Source of the DNA: Candidatus Poseidoniales archaeon
Lineage (GTDB): Archaea > Thermoplasmatota > Poseidoniia > Poseidoniales > Thalassarchaeaceae
NCBI GenBank assembly: GCA_012960975.1
Contig: DUAE01000032.1
Coordinates: forward strand, 1-64,000
DNA length: 64,000 nt
Direction: 5' to 3'
The notes below the pieces were generated by a model. The model was not told where the DNA came from. It was given only the letters and a program-made list of their open reading frames with translations, and ran no database searches. A program made the position numbers and the translations under genes. Positions 1 to 8,333 of this stretch are shown here, one piece after another. The first letter of the stretch is position 1. Each line of letters opens with the position of its first letter.

Positions 1-21
1 ATGGGCTATCAGTGGGCCCTT

Positions 22-158
22 TCAGACGCTAGCGATACATTAGATAATCAGAGCATAGTATAATCGATTAACAGTCTAATCAATGGGTTTCTGCATAGAC
101 CCATGAGTTAGCAATTGCTGAATTAAAGGGTTATCAGTCCCCCCTTTCAGAGGATAGC
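22..158 (+). repeat. Copy A of a ~137-bp repeat (inverted partner at 1910-2045)
   Basis: The reverse complement of 1910-2045 aligns to this segment almost without gaps, with about 11 mismatches by eye. A shared core covers a CGCTAGCG end, TAATCGATTAACAGT and CAATGGGTTT. A further short inverted match to its own core, GCAGAAACCCATTG, lies at 217-230, so the element can also form a local hairpin. The paired inverted copies bracket a lipoprotein gene and a small SHOCT-like gene. This could be a MITE-like non-autonomous element or the ends of a mobile cassette. No transposase is visible nearby. Confidence 0.8.
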
Positions 159-292
159 CTATGAAAGGACCCACAGATAGCCCAATAATTCGACAGTCGC
201 AATCGGAGGGGCCTGAGCAGAAACCCATTGTTTCACTCATAAAAAACTTAATCCATACTTAGATTCATAAAAGCAACACTACAGGATGTTGT

Positions 293-1477
293 ATGCGTAT
301 CGTAGCAACAATGATGATTTTGATAATGTTGACTTCTACACTTTCCGGATGTACTAGTGATGAGGATGAAAACATAATCGAGATTGGAATAATTTCTCCA
401 GTGGAAGGTGATTGGGGTGAAGGAAAAATACAAGTTTCGATAGCTACAAAAATGACTAAATCAGAGACTATCGAAATTTGGATTAACAATAATTATTATT
501 CTACTGAGGAGTTAGGAGTCATCAAAGATTTCAATATCGACAGTTCTCTTTTTTCTTATGGTTCTTCATCACCTGTTAACTTAAATATTGAATTAAGACA
601 TCAAAATGAAAGTATTTCAGAAGTAAATATAACGGCACTATTCCCTCAGCAAATGACATTCTGGTCATCGGAAGATATTCAACCAGAATTCGATTTAAAT
701 GGAGAATTATTATTCAAATCAAGTAGAGGTCTAGAATCGGGAATGTATGAAATTTATCATTTTAATCCAGGCATTACTATACCTAGTAAAATATCTACAG
801 GACAAGAGTATCACGGATACCCTGGGCCCTCTCCTGATGGGACGCACGCAGTCTTTAATTCACGTGTCGTTGATGATGCAGGAGATAATCAGATGGAAAT
901 ATTCACTGTGAATATATCGACTGGAGAGAGTGTTAGATTAACTGACAACCCCGCATTTGACGATTCTGGACGTTGGAGTCCCGATGGTTCAGAGATAATC
1001 TTTTACTCCAATAGAGACGGCACTATGGATCTATGGAAGGTATCTGTAAATGAATCAGGCTATCCATTAGGTGATGCTGTGAAAGTTTTAGATAGTGATG
1101 CAAGAGAACATTGTGGACGTTGGTCTTTTGATGGCGAATATATCGTCTATGAAAGCGATAAGACTGGTATTAATCATCTTTGGATGATAACTTCTGATGG
1201 ACTTAATGAAACACAACTTACGTTTGATGGCAATCAAAATGGTTACCCTGCGTGGCACCCTAATGGCGATTATATTGTTTACAATAAGCAAACATCTACC
1301 AGTTCTAATTTACATATACTTTCTTTATTAGATGGTGAAACAAAAAGACTGACTATGCATCAAATGGGTATTGATGCTCATCCAACATGGTCTGCAGACG
1401 GGAAATATATTGCTTTCCATTCTGATCGTGCAGGGGATTTTGATATATGGATTGTAGAAATTCCATTAACGATATAA
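293..1477 (+). CDS. Lipoprotein with TolB/PD40-type beta-propeller repeats
   Basis: The predicted product has 394 residues and is secreted and lipid-anchored. A signal peptide ends in a lipobox (LSGC, Cys about 20), followed by an acidic linker. The C-terminal half carries at least five PD40-like repeats with the pattern W-S-(P/A)-DG-x-x-I-x-F-x-S-(N/D)-R-x-G, near residues 180, 225, 270, 318 and 360, which is typical of TolB/DPP-type propellers. Residues 30-150 are not recognised. Such proteins bind peptides or polysaccharides, and no enzymatic residues are visible. The gene lies alone between the inverted repeat copies and is noticeably more AT-rich than the housekeeping genes downstream, which suits an accessory cassette. 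Confidence 0.8.
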   Translation: MRIVATMMILIMLTSTLSGCTSDEDENIIEIGIISPVEGDWGEGKIQVSIATKMTKSETIEIWINNNYYSTEELGVIKDFNIDSSLFSYGSSSPVNLNIELRHQNESISEVNITALFPQQMTFWSSEDIQPEFDLNGELLFKSSRGLESGMYEIYHFNPGITIPSKISTGQEYHGYPGPSPDGTHAVFNSRVVDDAGDNQMEIFTVNISTGESVRLTDNPAFDDSGRWSPDGSEIIFYSNRDGTMDLWKVSVNESGYPLGDAVKVLDSDAREHCGRWSFDGEYIVYESDKTGINHLWMITSDGLNETQLTFDGNQNGYPAWHPNGDYIVYNKQTSTSSNLHILSLLDGETKRLTMHQMGIDAHPTWSADGKYIAFHSDRAGDFDIWIVEIPLTI

Positions 1478-1592
1478 TCGATATATTCAATCATCCAATT
1501 GGAACGACACCCCTTGCGATTACATACGAGCGGAAGGGTACCCTCTGTGATAAAAAGATAAGATTATTAAGCATAATCTTCAACCAGAATAC

Positions 1593-1889
1593 ATGACTAA
1601 AGACAAACTGAAAACCACCACAAAGAATCCACGATTTCTCTACATAATGGTGCTGAGCAACGACGGCGACGACGTGAATATTCGCATCCCACTAATCCTT
1701 GTTAAATTGTTAATGAAATTCCATCACTTCATCCCCAGTAGTGCTAGGAAAGCCATGGAGAACGAGGGCTTCGATCTAAACCAATTCATAGAAGAAGTCC
1801 CTACAGAGGAGTTGTTGGAAGCTGTCAAGGAATTCGACGTGAACATCGTCAGCAGTGACGGTGACACTGTCAGAATATTCTGCGAGTGA
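1593..1889 (+). CDS. Small SHOCT-like domain protein
   Basis: This is a 98-residue protein without a signal or membrane segment. After a basic N-terminus it shows a beta strand with VNIRIP, a hydrophobic helix (LVKLLMKF), then 'IPSSARKAMENEGFDL' and a C-terminal strand ending in 'DTVRIFCE'. This layout matches the SHOCT-like domain found at the N-terminus of YvlB/LiaX-type proteins, here as a stand-alone unit. Function unknown. It is the second gene between the inverted repeats, and its better GC content and codon use differ from the upstream lipoprotein. Confidence 0.6.
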   Translation: MTKDKLKTTTKNPRFLYIMVLSNDGDDVNIRIPLILVKLLMKFHHFIPSSARKAMENEGFDLNQFIEEVPTEELLEAVKEFDVNIVSSDGDTVRIFCE

Positions 1890-1909
1890 ATCTACAAATC
1901 CCATCGTCC

Positions 1910-2045
1910 GTAGCCTCTGAAAGGACGGACTGAAAACCCATTAATTCAGCAATTGCTAACTCATGGGTCTAAGCACAAACCCATTGATTTGACTGTTAAT
2001 CGATTATACTATGCTCTGATTATCTGATTTTTCGCTAGCGTCTGA
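1910..2045 (-). repeat. Copy B of the ~137-bp repeat, inverted
   Basis: This is the reverse complement of 22-158, roughly 92 percent identical by eye. The outer end carries CGCTAGCG in both copies. It fills most of the gap between the SHOCT-like gene and the next ORF. The remaining 2046-2158 shows no recognisable feature. Confidence 0.8.
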
Positions 2046-2158
2046 ATCATCGTCTCCCGCATCGAGCATAGGAACAATAGATAGAAGCACCCGCAGTTGA
2101 TAGAGTTACATTGGGATGAATTCGTCAATTTTAAAACACTCTCCCACTACGCTTACCC

Positions 2159-2425
2159 ATGGATGACAAATGGGGGAAATGGATAGCCAGCAAGTGTACG
2201 AGATACTTTGATTCGATCGAGGATGCCACTGACTATTTGAATGAGAGAGATTACTCTGGCAAGGTCCTTCGATCACCTGAGGGAATCATAGTTGTTTGCT
2301 GCGCGTACCCAGATGGGTTTTACCAAGATGTGGTTACTGTCGTAGATATATGCGATGGAAGTGAAGCTGACTCCCTCACTGAGGAGGAAAATGCGCCGAT
2401 CTCCTGTGATTGTAGTTCTCCCTAG
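2159..2425 (+). CDS. Hypothetical small acidic Cys-containing protein
   Basis: The 88-residue product is not recognised. It is acidic and has no signal peptide or membrane segment. It contains seven or so cysteines, including adjacent pairs (VCC, DCS near the C-terminus), so metal binding or a disulfide-rich fold is possible but unproven. The central segment 'YFDSIEDATDYLNERDYSGKV' has the look of a small alpha/beta domain. The gene stands alone in the repeat-rich accessory region, and coding status rests mainly on an uninterrupted frame and plausible composition. Confidence 0.4.
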   Translation: MDDKWGKWIASKCTRYFDSIEDATDYLNERDYSGKVLRSPEGIIVVCCAYPDGFYQDVVTVVDICDGSEADSLTEEENAPISCDCSSP

Positions 2426-2492
2426 GAGCCCTGTAGTCCCAAAATGACCCGTATGTGACTCAATGGGTACCCATGAGACCACAGGTAATCGG

Positions 2493-2505
2493 AAGGGGGG
2501 CCCAT
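2493..2505 (+). repeat. GGGCCC-centred motif, copy 1
   Basis: AAGGGGGGCCCA at 2493-2504 recurs exactly at 5517-5528 and with one change at 3469-3480. All three lie in intergenic DNA of the accessory region. A weaker relative (GGAAGGGTACCCTC) lies at 1532-1545. Role unknown. Confidence 0.5.
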
Positions 2506-2629
2506 ACGATTAGCAGTGGATATCGTATTCATAGACGTCAATTTAACAAAGTGGATTCAATAGATTTTTCGACCTCTGACCATTGCAATTATTCAAAAAA
2601 GAATACTCATCAGATAGAAATGAATTCAT

Positions 2630-3337
2630 ATGGCGACATCGTTTTTAGAGAATCAAAATTGTGCTGAAGAAATACATCGCGTAATTGAAACTGCAAACTC
2701 TGAACTGACAATTATTACACCTTACATAGATTTAGGTCCAAGAATGAAAGGATCATTTAATGTTGCTAGAGGTAAAGGAGTCATAATCAAATTAATCACG
2801 AGGTGGAAGAAAAAATTCTCTGCTAAGGATGAGACGGAATTAGCATTCTTTACTGAATTAGGTGCAGAGATTATTTTTGTAGAAAGGTTACATTCAAAGT
2901 TATTTCTAAATGAAAATAGTGGTGTTTTAAGTTCTATGAATATGCTAGATGGTTCTGCTCATCACAGTCAAGAAATTGGAATTTTTACAAATGATACTGG
3001 GTTGGTTACATCATACAAGGGATACGCTGAACGTTTGGGGAGTTCTGCTGTGACTTCACAATACGCACCTGCTAAATCAACGGCAAAAAATGCACCCTCA
3101 CAAAAGAAAAAATCCAAAGAAACAGCATATTGTATAAGGACTGGAGAACAGATTAAATTCAACATTAAAATGCCTTTCAATAAAAAATCATTTGTCTCTT
3201 GGAATCGATTCAAGAATCCTGAATTCAATGAACAATTTTGTCATTTTTCTGGTGAAAAATCAAATGGTGAAACTTCATACTCTAGACCAATATTAAAGAA
3301 AAATTGGACTAAGGCGAAGAAGAAATTCAAATTCTAA
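2630..3337 (+). CDS. Phospholipase-D-like protein with degenerate C-terminal zinc ribbon
   Basis: This 235-residue protein starts with the PLD-superfamily pattern 'ANSELTIITPYI' (about 20-33). It carries one HxK motif, 'LHSKLFLNENSGVLSSMNM' (about 87-105), the half-site used by dimeric PLD-type nucleases and phosphodiesterases. The C-terminal 70 residues follow the outline of the Cys-rich module common behind such domains (YCIRxG...SFVSWNRFKNPEF...CHFSGE), but most expected cysteines are replaced (CIRT, CHFS), so zinc binding is probably lost. The gene is AT-rich and stands alone between repeat copies. It could act on DNA, RNA or lipid, and the sequence does not decide. Confidence 0.65.
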   Translation: MATSFLENQNCAEEIHRVIETANSELTIITPYIDLGPRMKGSFNVARGKGVIIKLITRWKKKFSAKDETELAFFTELGAEIIFVERLHSKLFLNENSGVLSSMNMLDGSAHHSQEIGIFTNDTGLVTSYKGYAERLGSSAVTSQYAPAKSTAKNAPSQKKKSKETAYCIRTGEQIKFNIKMPFNKKSFVSWNRFKNPEFNEQFCHFSGEKSNGETSYSRPILKKNWTKAKKKFKF

Positions 3338-3374
3338 TATTGCCGAATATAATAGTATTATTATCAAAATTATC

Positions 3375-3447
3375 GGTTTCTGCATAGACCCATGAGTTTG
3401 AAATTACTGAATTAATGGTTTTGCAGTCCGCCCTTTCAGAGGCTACC
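3375..3447 (+). repeat. Copy C, partial, of the accessory-region repeat
   Basis: This matches the inner half of copy A (GGTTTCTGCATAGACCCATGAG, then ACTGAATTAATGG and CCTTTCAGAGGCTA) in the same orientation. The outer half, which carries the CGCTAGCG end, is missing. The flanking stretch 3338-3587 holds no gene. Confidence 0.7.
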
Positions 3448-3468
3448 CTAATTGATGAATACATCTAC

Positions 3469-3480
3469 AAGGGGTGCCCA
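3469..3480 (+). repeat. GGGCCC-centred motif, variant copy
   Basis: AAGGGGTGCCCA differs at one base from the copies at 2493 and 5517. It is intergenic, about 20 bases after repeat copy C. Confidence 0.4.
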
Positions 3481-3571
3481 ATATATATCCGTATCATTAA
3501 CTGCTATCTTTCATGATGTAGGCAGATTTCATGCCACACATAGTGACGGGTAAATGTTAATTGTCATAACT

Positions 3572-3580
3572 AGGAGGAGG
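3572..3580 (+). promoter_or_regulatory. Strong Shine-Dalgarno sequence
   Basis: AGGAGGAGG lies seven bases before the ATG at 3588. It is the clearest ribosome binding site in the window and fixes the start of the DUF3592-like gene. Confidence 0.7.
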
Positions 3581-3587
3581 AATAATT

Positions 3588-4574
3588 ATGGAAATCTCCG
3601 TTGTTCCTAAACTTGGCTTTAGGACGAAAAATGCTAGGCACGTTTTACTCGCTTTAGTCACGTTAGTGTTCTTCGTGTTGATGGTTTTAATTCCTTGGAG
3701 TGATTGTTATCATCAATTAGGCACCTCTGACTGGGAAGAAGTCGAAACAACTATCGATGTTTCAGAGATTAGAGAATACGAGTCATGTCTCGATGAAGGA
3801 GGTTGTTCTACCAGTAAATACCCCTACATCAGATATTCCTATTCTGTAGATGGAGTGTCTTACAGTGATGATGATATTGTCCTGTTCCCCTTGGATAGGG
3901 GCGATTATGGATTCAGCACATCACTTATTGATGAATATCCCTATGGTTCACAAACCACTGCTTATTACAACTCAGAAGATCCTAATCAAGCAGTCCTGAT
4001 GAAGGGTTTTTTAGGTGTTTTACCAGTAATTAACATGCTAATGGGAATAGTGATTTTTTCGTTTGCTGTGATAGTTATTTTCCTAATTGTCTGGAAGGTA
4101 CTATTCCATATTCAACCTAGAAAAAACAAGGAAAAGGCAGAAAAACAGTATGTAGATGACATAGATGATGAAAGAGAAGAACGGGAACAGCGTCTAAAAC
4201 TTAGAACCGCAAGAAAGGTAGAGAGTTTTCAGGGACAAAGTAAGGTTCTGTCGTTTCAAATCGACGGTGAGAAGGGAGATATTGAAGTTAGGAATGTAGT
4301 GGACATATTTGATTCTCCATTCATTACTCGTCTTTTGGAAACTTTAGATAAGGGTATTCTGTTTCTAGAAGATACTCATGATATGGGACGAAACTTAGAG
4401 TTCCGATATACACTTGTGAAGGGCGACTTGGTGTTGGAGATAGGGGAATTTGTAGGCGAGGAATTGATTCGCGAGCAATCAATTAATATGGATTATCACC
4501 CAAGTGATGCCATAGATTTCGTCACAAAGGCCCTAAAATTGGCTACTCCTGAAACTGACGAGTGGTGGAAGTAG
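3588..4574 (+). CDS. DUF3592-like membrane protein
   Basis: The 328-residue protein has two membrane helices (about 20-38 and 142-168). Between them is an exposed domain with the DUF3592 pattern: 'DWEEVETTIDVSEI', a tyrosine-rich 'YIRYSYSVDGVSYS', then 'YPYGSQTTAYYNSEDPNQAVL'. After the second helix comes a charged coiled-coil stretch (KEKAEKQYVDDIDDEREEREQ) and a ~110-residue soluble domain that is not recognised. The extracytoplasmic part holds a CLDEGGC pair that could form a disulfide. Function unknown. Its stop codon abuts the convergent lipoprotein gene. Confidence 0.7.
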   Translation: MEISVVPKLGFRTKNARHVLLALVTLVFFVLMVLIPWSDCYHQLGTSDWEEVETTIDVSEIREYESCLDEGGCSTSKYPYIRYSYSVDGVSYSDDDIVLFPLDRGDYGFSTSLIDEYPYGSQTTAYYNSEDPNQAVLMKGFLGVLPVINMLMGIVIFSFAVIVIFLIVWKVLFHIQPRKNKEKAEKQYVDDIDDEREEREQRLKLRTARKVESFQGQSKVLSFQIDGEKGDIEVRNVVDIFDSPFITRLLETLDKGILFLEDTHDMGRNLEFRYTLVKGDLVLEIGEFVGEELIREQSINMDYHPSDAIDFVTKALKLATPETDEWWK

Positions 4575-4575
4575 A

Positions 4576-5466
4576 TTACAGATTATTCTCACAAGTATTT
4601 CCATTATTATCTGAATTAGTTCCGTCTGGGCAGATTGTATTGTACCACTGAACACCAGTCAGGTCGGCACCAGTCAGGTTGGCACCAGTCAGGTCGGCAA
4701 AACCCAGGCTGGCATAAATCAGGGCGGCATTACTCAGGTCGGCATTATGCAGGTCGACATAGCCCAGGTTGGCATAAATCAGGTTGGCATTACTCAGGTT
4801 TGCATTACCCAGGGCGGCTTCATACAGGTTGGCATAATATAGGTCGGCATTACTCAGGTCGGCATAATACAGGTTGGCTTCATACAGGGTGGCAAATCGC
4901 AGAGAGGCACCATTCAGGTCGGCATAAACCAGGTCGGCATTACTCAGGTCGGCATTACTCAGGTTGGCACCAGTCAGATCGGCAAAACTCAGGTCGGCGA
5001 AACTCAGGTCCATATATGCCCAGTTAACTGTATGATTTACCCAGTTAATTTCATTCATCAAATCTGTTGTTGCAGTAGTTAAATCAGAACTTATGTTGTT
5101 GATTTGATATTGCATTTGAAGGAACATCATATAATACATTTCTATCACATTATCAACTGCATCTAATTCTTCTTCCATACCAGAGATGTTGCTTAGTAAA
5201 ATTGCAATAGTTGCATTGAGGTTTTCCAGTTCAGCTTCTAGTTCAGCAATGCGTGATTCGTCAGCATCCATGGCATCAGTCCCATCAGCACCTTCAACTC
5301 CATCAGGACCCGTTTCACCCTGTATTCCCTGCGCCCCAGGAGGTCCTTGTTCACCAGTCTCTCCTTGTGGGCCAGATATTCCTTCAGCCCCATCTGTTCC
5401 AGTACATCCCGCAAGAGCGGATGTTAACATTAGCAATACAATAATCATCGGTTTTAGTTGATTCAT
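4576..5466 (-). CDS. Lipoprotein with collagen-like, coiled-coil and pentapeptide-repeat regions
   Basis: The start at 5466 is chosen because it directly opens a lipoprotein signal ending in ALAGC; an upstream ATG at 5490 would add eight residues. The mature protein has four regions. First is a collagen-like Gly-X-Y stretch of about 15 triplets (GPQGETGEQGPPGAQG and similar). Next come an acidic heptad-rich coiled coil and a second hydrophobic/amphipathic segment. About 22 pentapeptide repeats of the A(D/N)L(S/Y)(N/Y) type follow and should form a right-handed beta helix. The end is a short Cys-containing tail (ICPDGTNSDNNGNTCENN). It is probably an elongated surface stalk or adhesin. Confidence 0.8.
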   Translation of the reverse strand: MNQLKPMIIVLLMLTSALAGCTGTDGAEGISGPQGETGEQGPPGAQGIQGETGPDGVEGADGTDAMDADESRIAELEAELENLNATIAILLSNISGMEEELDAVDNVIEMYYMMFLQMQYQINNISSDLTTATTDLMNEINWVNHTVNWAYMDLSFADLSFADLTGANLSNADLSNADLVYADLNGASLRFATLYEANLYYADLSNADLYYANLYEAALGNANLSNANLIYANLGYVDLHNADLSNAALIYASLGFADLTGANLTGADLTGVQWYNTICPDGTNSDNNGNTCENNL

Positions 5467-5516
5467 GTCCGTGGTCAATGGCCTAAGCATTTAGTAATTT
5501 TACTAACCATATCAAC

Positions 5517-5528
5517 AAGGGGGGCCCA
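5517..5528 (+). repeat. GGGCCC-centred motif, copy 2
   Basis: The 12-base AAGGGGGGCCCA is identical to 2493-2504. It lies between the pentapeptide lipoprotein start and the next gene, upstream of the lipoprotein on its coding strand. Confidence 0.45.
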
Positions 5529-5580
5529 AACCCTCAAGTCGGTGCTTCATCAGATATACAATTAGTATACTAGAATACAT

Positions 5581-6294
5581 TCAGTTATTCGGTTTTACTT
5601 TACCACAATTTCGCCCAATACGATATGAAGTTGTTTTCGGGCGCCAAAAAATACCTGTGGCCAATCCAAGAATTATCCCTCCAAGAATCAGCCCAGGCCA
5701 GCCCGTCTGAATGTAGCCATCTGTGGCATTGAAGTAAGCCCAAATGAATGAGGGGGTCACGCCTGCAATAATCACGACTGATACTTCTTCACGAATAAGT
5801 TTGGCAGTATCACGCTGAGAAGGTAATCTCGGTGGATTAGAATCGCGCTCACTCAATTTCTCAACGCGCGTCAGACGGACATATTCCGGCTCTGGCTGTT
5901 GAGAGTTAATGAGAGAAGTTTTCGACACTCCTCCTTTCCATTTTTTTGCAATTCGAAAAGTCCAATCGTCATGTGACATCGGACGACCATCGAGTTCTTT
6001 GCCCCAATAATCTCCCCTAAATCGATCTGATAAATTCTCAAATTCATCACTTCCTCCAACCGCACCTTGCTCAAATGCTAATTGCCATTCTGATTCCGAA
6101 GCAACCCTGCAATCATTTGATTCAAGCAGAGGTTTTGCTTCGTCAATATGGACAGGTTTTCTGCTAATCTCAAAATCATACTTCAACTCGACCATGTGAC
6201 GAGGCCCGGCATCACCGAATAGAATTGAGCGATTCTGACTACCAATCTCTGCGCGCCCGGGTTCAACCCCGATCCACTCGATTTCCATGCTCAT
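5581..6294 (-). CDS. SUMF1/FGE-like domain with C-terminal membrane helices
   Basis: The 237-residue product opens with 'EWIGVEPGRAEIGS', a run containing 'GPRHMVELKYDFEISRKPV', and then 'RVASESEWQLAFEQGAVGG'. These correspond to conserved blocks of the formylglycine-generating-enzyme/SUMF1 fold (VxPGxFxMGS, PxHxVxLxxFxIxxxPVT, RLPSEAEWExA), but the domain is shortened and no catalytic Cys pair is visible. It therefore looks like a non-catalytic, lectin-like version. Two membrane segments (about 172-190 and 196-215) and a basic tail follow. The start codon overlaps the end of the ABC transporter gene by four bases, so the two are probably translated together and may interact. Confidence 0.55.
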   Translation of the reverse strand: MSMEIEWIGVEPGRAEIGSQNRSILFGDAGPRHMVELKYDFEISRKPVHIDEAKPLLESNDCRVASESEWQLAFEQGAVGGSDEFENLSDRFRGDYWGKELDGRPMSHDDWTFRIAKKWKGGVSKTSLINSQQPEPEYVRLTRVEKLSERDSNPPRLPSQRDTAKLIREEVSVVIIAGVTPSFIWAYFNATDGYIQTGWPGLILGGIILGLATGIFWRPKTTSYRIGRNCGKVKPNN

Positions 6295-8162
6295 TCCTCA
6301 GTATCAATTTGTCCAGTCTGAATTGACCATTGTGATGCGTATACATTGTCATTGGTAATAAGTTCGTTATGGATTCCTCTCTCGACAATGAACCCATCGA
6401 CCATTGCAACAATTTCATTCGCATTACGAATGGTCGCCAAACGGTGTGCAACTGCAATCGTAATTCGGTGCTTTCCTTTTCCTCCACCAAACAAAGATTG
6501 TTGAATTCGCTTTTCGGTTTCAGCGTCTAGAGCAGCAGAGGCCTCATCGAGGATAAGAACATCTGGATCCATCAATAGTGCACGAGCCAAACTGATACGA
6601 GCACGCTGGCCTCCAGATAATCTCACGCCGCGGTCTCCAACTTCTGTGTGCATCCCTTCGGGCATTACCGAAATGAATTCCCAAGCACCTGAAGTCTCCA
6701 AAGCAGTCTGCACCTCTGCATCACTAGCTTCACGAGCGTAGGCGACGTTATCACGGACTGAGCCGAAGAAGAGGAATGGGTCTTGAGAAACGAATCCAAT
6801 ACGATTACGTACAGATTCTATTGAGAAATCAGTGATGTTTCTCCCGTTGATACGAACTTCTCCTTGACCTGGAACATAAAATCTCTCAACCAGTTTGAGA
6901 ATGGTAGACTTACCCGCGCCAGTATGGCCCATAACTCCGAGAAAGTCTCCAGACTTCGCTTCGAAAGAAACATTATTTACGACATTTATTTCTGTATTTG
7001 GATAAGCAAATGTCACATCATTAAAAGAGATTGATTCGATTGGACCATCTAGTTCAATCGCACCAGGCTCATCAACAATTGATGGTTCCAAATCGATGAG
7101 TGCAAAGACTCGACGAGAAGCTGCCTCACCTCGTTGTATCTGATTAAGCAACATTCCCATAATGAACATAGGCATCGTCATTCTGGTTGAAATTAATAAA
7201 AATGTAACAAATTGACCTACGGAAATTTCACCTGAATTCATCAACCACCCACCGGCGGAAACTAGCAAACCAAATGAAATTCCTGCAACGACATAAATCC
7301 CTGGAAGGAAGCGGTTTCGAAGTGCTGAAGCTTGAATCGCCTGATCTCGATATTCTGCACTCTCGCCAGACACCCTTGATTGTTCATATTCAGTCGCATT
7401 GTATGCTTGAACGACGATAATTCCTGACAAAACATTCTCCAAAATAGCGACGATACCTCCGGTACTCTCTCGCTGTTTCTTGTACCGACGTTGAACTCGT
7501 GTCGAGAACCAAACTACCATCGGAAGAATTAGTAGGAGCGGAGCAAAAAGAATTACAGCCAATTTAGGTGACATCCAAAACAGTATACCAAACGAAGCTG
7601 AAAACGTTATCACAATACGGATTATACTAGTACTTGCATCAGAAACTAAATCCTCAAGTTGAGCTACATCTGCAGACAGTACCGACATTAAATTTCCAGA
7701 TTGCCGTGTTTCGAAATATGAAGCTTCCATTCTCATCAAACTGGCAGTCGCATCCATGCGTATGTCGTGCTGAACCCGATAAGCGGTAGATTGCCAAAGA
7801 AATTCACCAATTCCCTGAGAAATTGCAAGGAATAAAAATCCGGAGAATATCAAAAGTCCAAATCCGACCTCAACCGAAGGGAGGAAATTTGAATTTACCA
7901 ATGCTTCAATACGAGAATCTGTAAAAATTCCACTCGAATAATAATCTGCTGCCATCCCGATTGCGATGAATGGAATGAGATCGAATGCACGTGCTAAAGC
8001 ATTAGCTGCTACCGCTAAAGACGCACGTTGCCAATAGTTCGTGATATAAGGAATAACGCGGTAAATTTTCTTACCAATAATCTGTTTTTCCTCATCTAAA
8101 TCAGAAGAATCCTTAGACAAACCCACAGCCATCGCCCTAGTCATATAATCCCGTCCAGCCAA
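6291..8162 (-). CDS. ABC transporter, fused permease-ATPase (exporter type)
   Basis: This 623-residue half-transporter has a six-helix transmembrane domain (about 40-345) and a nucleotide-binding domain. Visible motifs are Walker A GHTGAGKST, Q-loop (VSQDPFLF), signature LSGGQRARISLARALL, Walker B VLILDEAS with the catalytic Glu, and H-loop (VAHRLATI). It matches the MsbA/BmrA-like multidrug and lipid exporter family at usual length. It presumably works as a homodimer, since no second half-transporter is adjacent. It is translationally coupled to the SUMF1-like membrane protein. Substrate unknown. Confidence 0.93.
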   Translation of the reverse strand: MAGRDYMTRAMAVGLSKDSSDLDEEKQIIGKKIYRVIPYITNYWQRASLAVAANALARAFDLIPFIAIGMAADYYSSGIFTDSRIEALVNSNFLPSVEVGFGLLIFSGFLFLAISQGIGEFLWQSTAYRVQHDIRMDATASLMRMEASYFETRQSGNLMSVLSADVAQLEDLVSDASTSIIRIVITFSASFGILFWMSPKLAVILFAPLLLILPMVVWFSTRVQRRYKKQRESTGGIVAILENVLSGIIVVQAYNATEYEQSRVSGESAEYRDQAIQASALRNRFLPGIYVVAGISFGLLVSAGGWLMNSGEISVGQFVTFLLISTRMTMPMFIMGMLLNQIQRGEAASRRVFALIDLEPSIVDEPGAIELDGPIESISFNDVTFAYPNTEINVVNNVSFEAKSGDFLGVMGHTGAGKSTILKLVERFYVPGQGEVRINGRNITDFSIESVRNRIGFVSQDPFLFFGSVRDNVAYAREASDAEVQTALETSGAWEFISVMPEGMHTEVGDRGVRLSGGQRARISLARALLMDPDVLILDEASAALDAETEKRIQQSLFGGGKGKHRITIAVAHRLATIRNANEIVAMVDGFIVERGIHNELITNDNVYASQWSIQTGQIDTEE

Positions 8163-8333
8163 ACCCCTTTGAATGCTTCATACATACGGTGTAGCCATCC
8201 TCTCAGACTACTAACACGATTATTATTTGAATTACAACAATAAAATAATTGTTAGGCACAAAATTCAATGAAAACAATTCTATTACTTTACGAATACGAG
8301 AATACCATTCATATTTCGAATCAGTAGACTGTC

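Noticed and set aside
2630-3337. PLD-like protein as part of an antiviral defence system
   Set aside because: There is no helicase, methylase or other defence gene around it; the neighbours are lipoproteins and orphans.
4635-5027. Open frame on the plus strand with a repeated His/Gly/Ser pattern, and short regular DNA repeats that look like an array
   Set aside because: It is the antisense shadow of the pentapeptide repeats of the lipoprotein on the minus strand. The 15-base unit has no spacers, so it is not CRISPR.
5186-5461. Proline/serine-rich open frame opposite the collagen-like region
   Set aside because: It is the antisense image of the Gly-X-Y repeats and has no own features.
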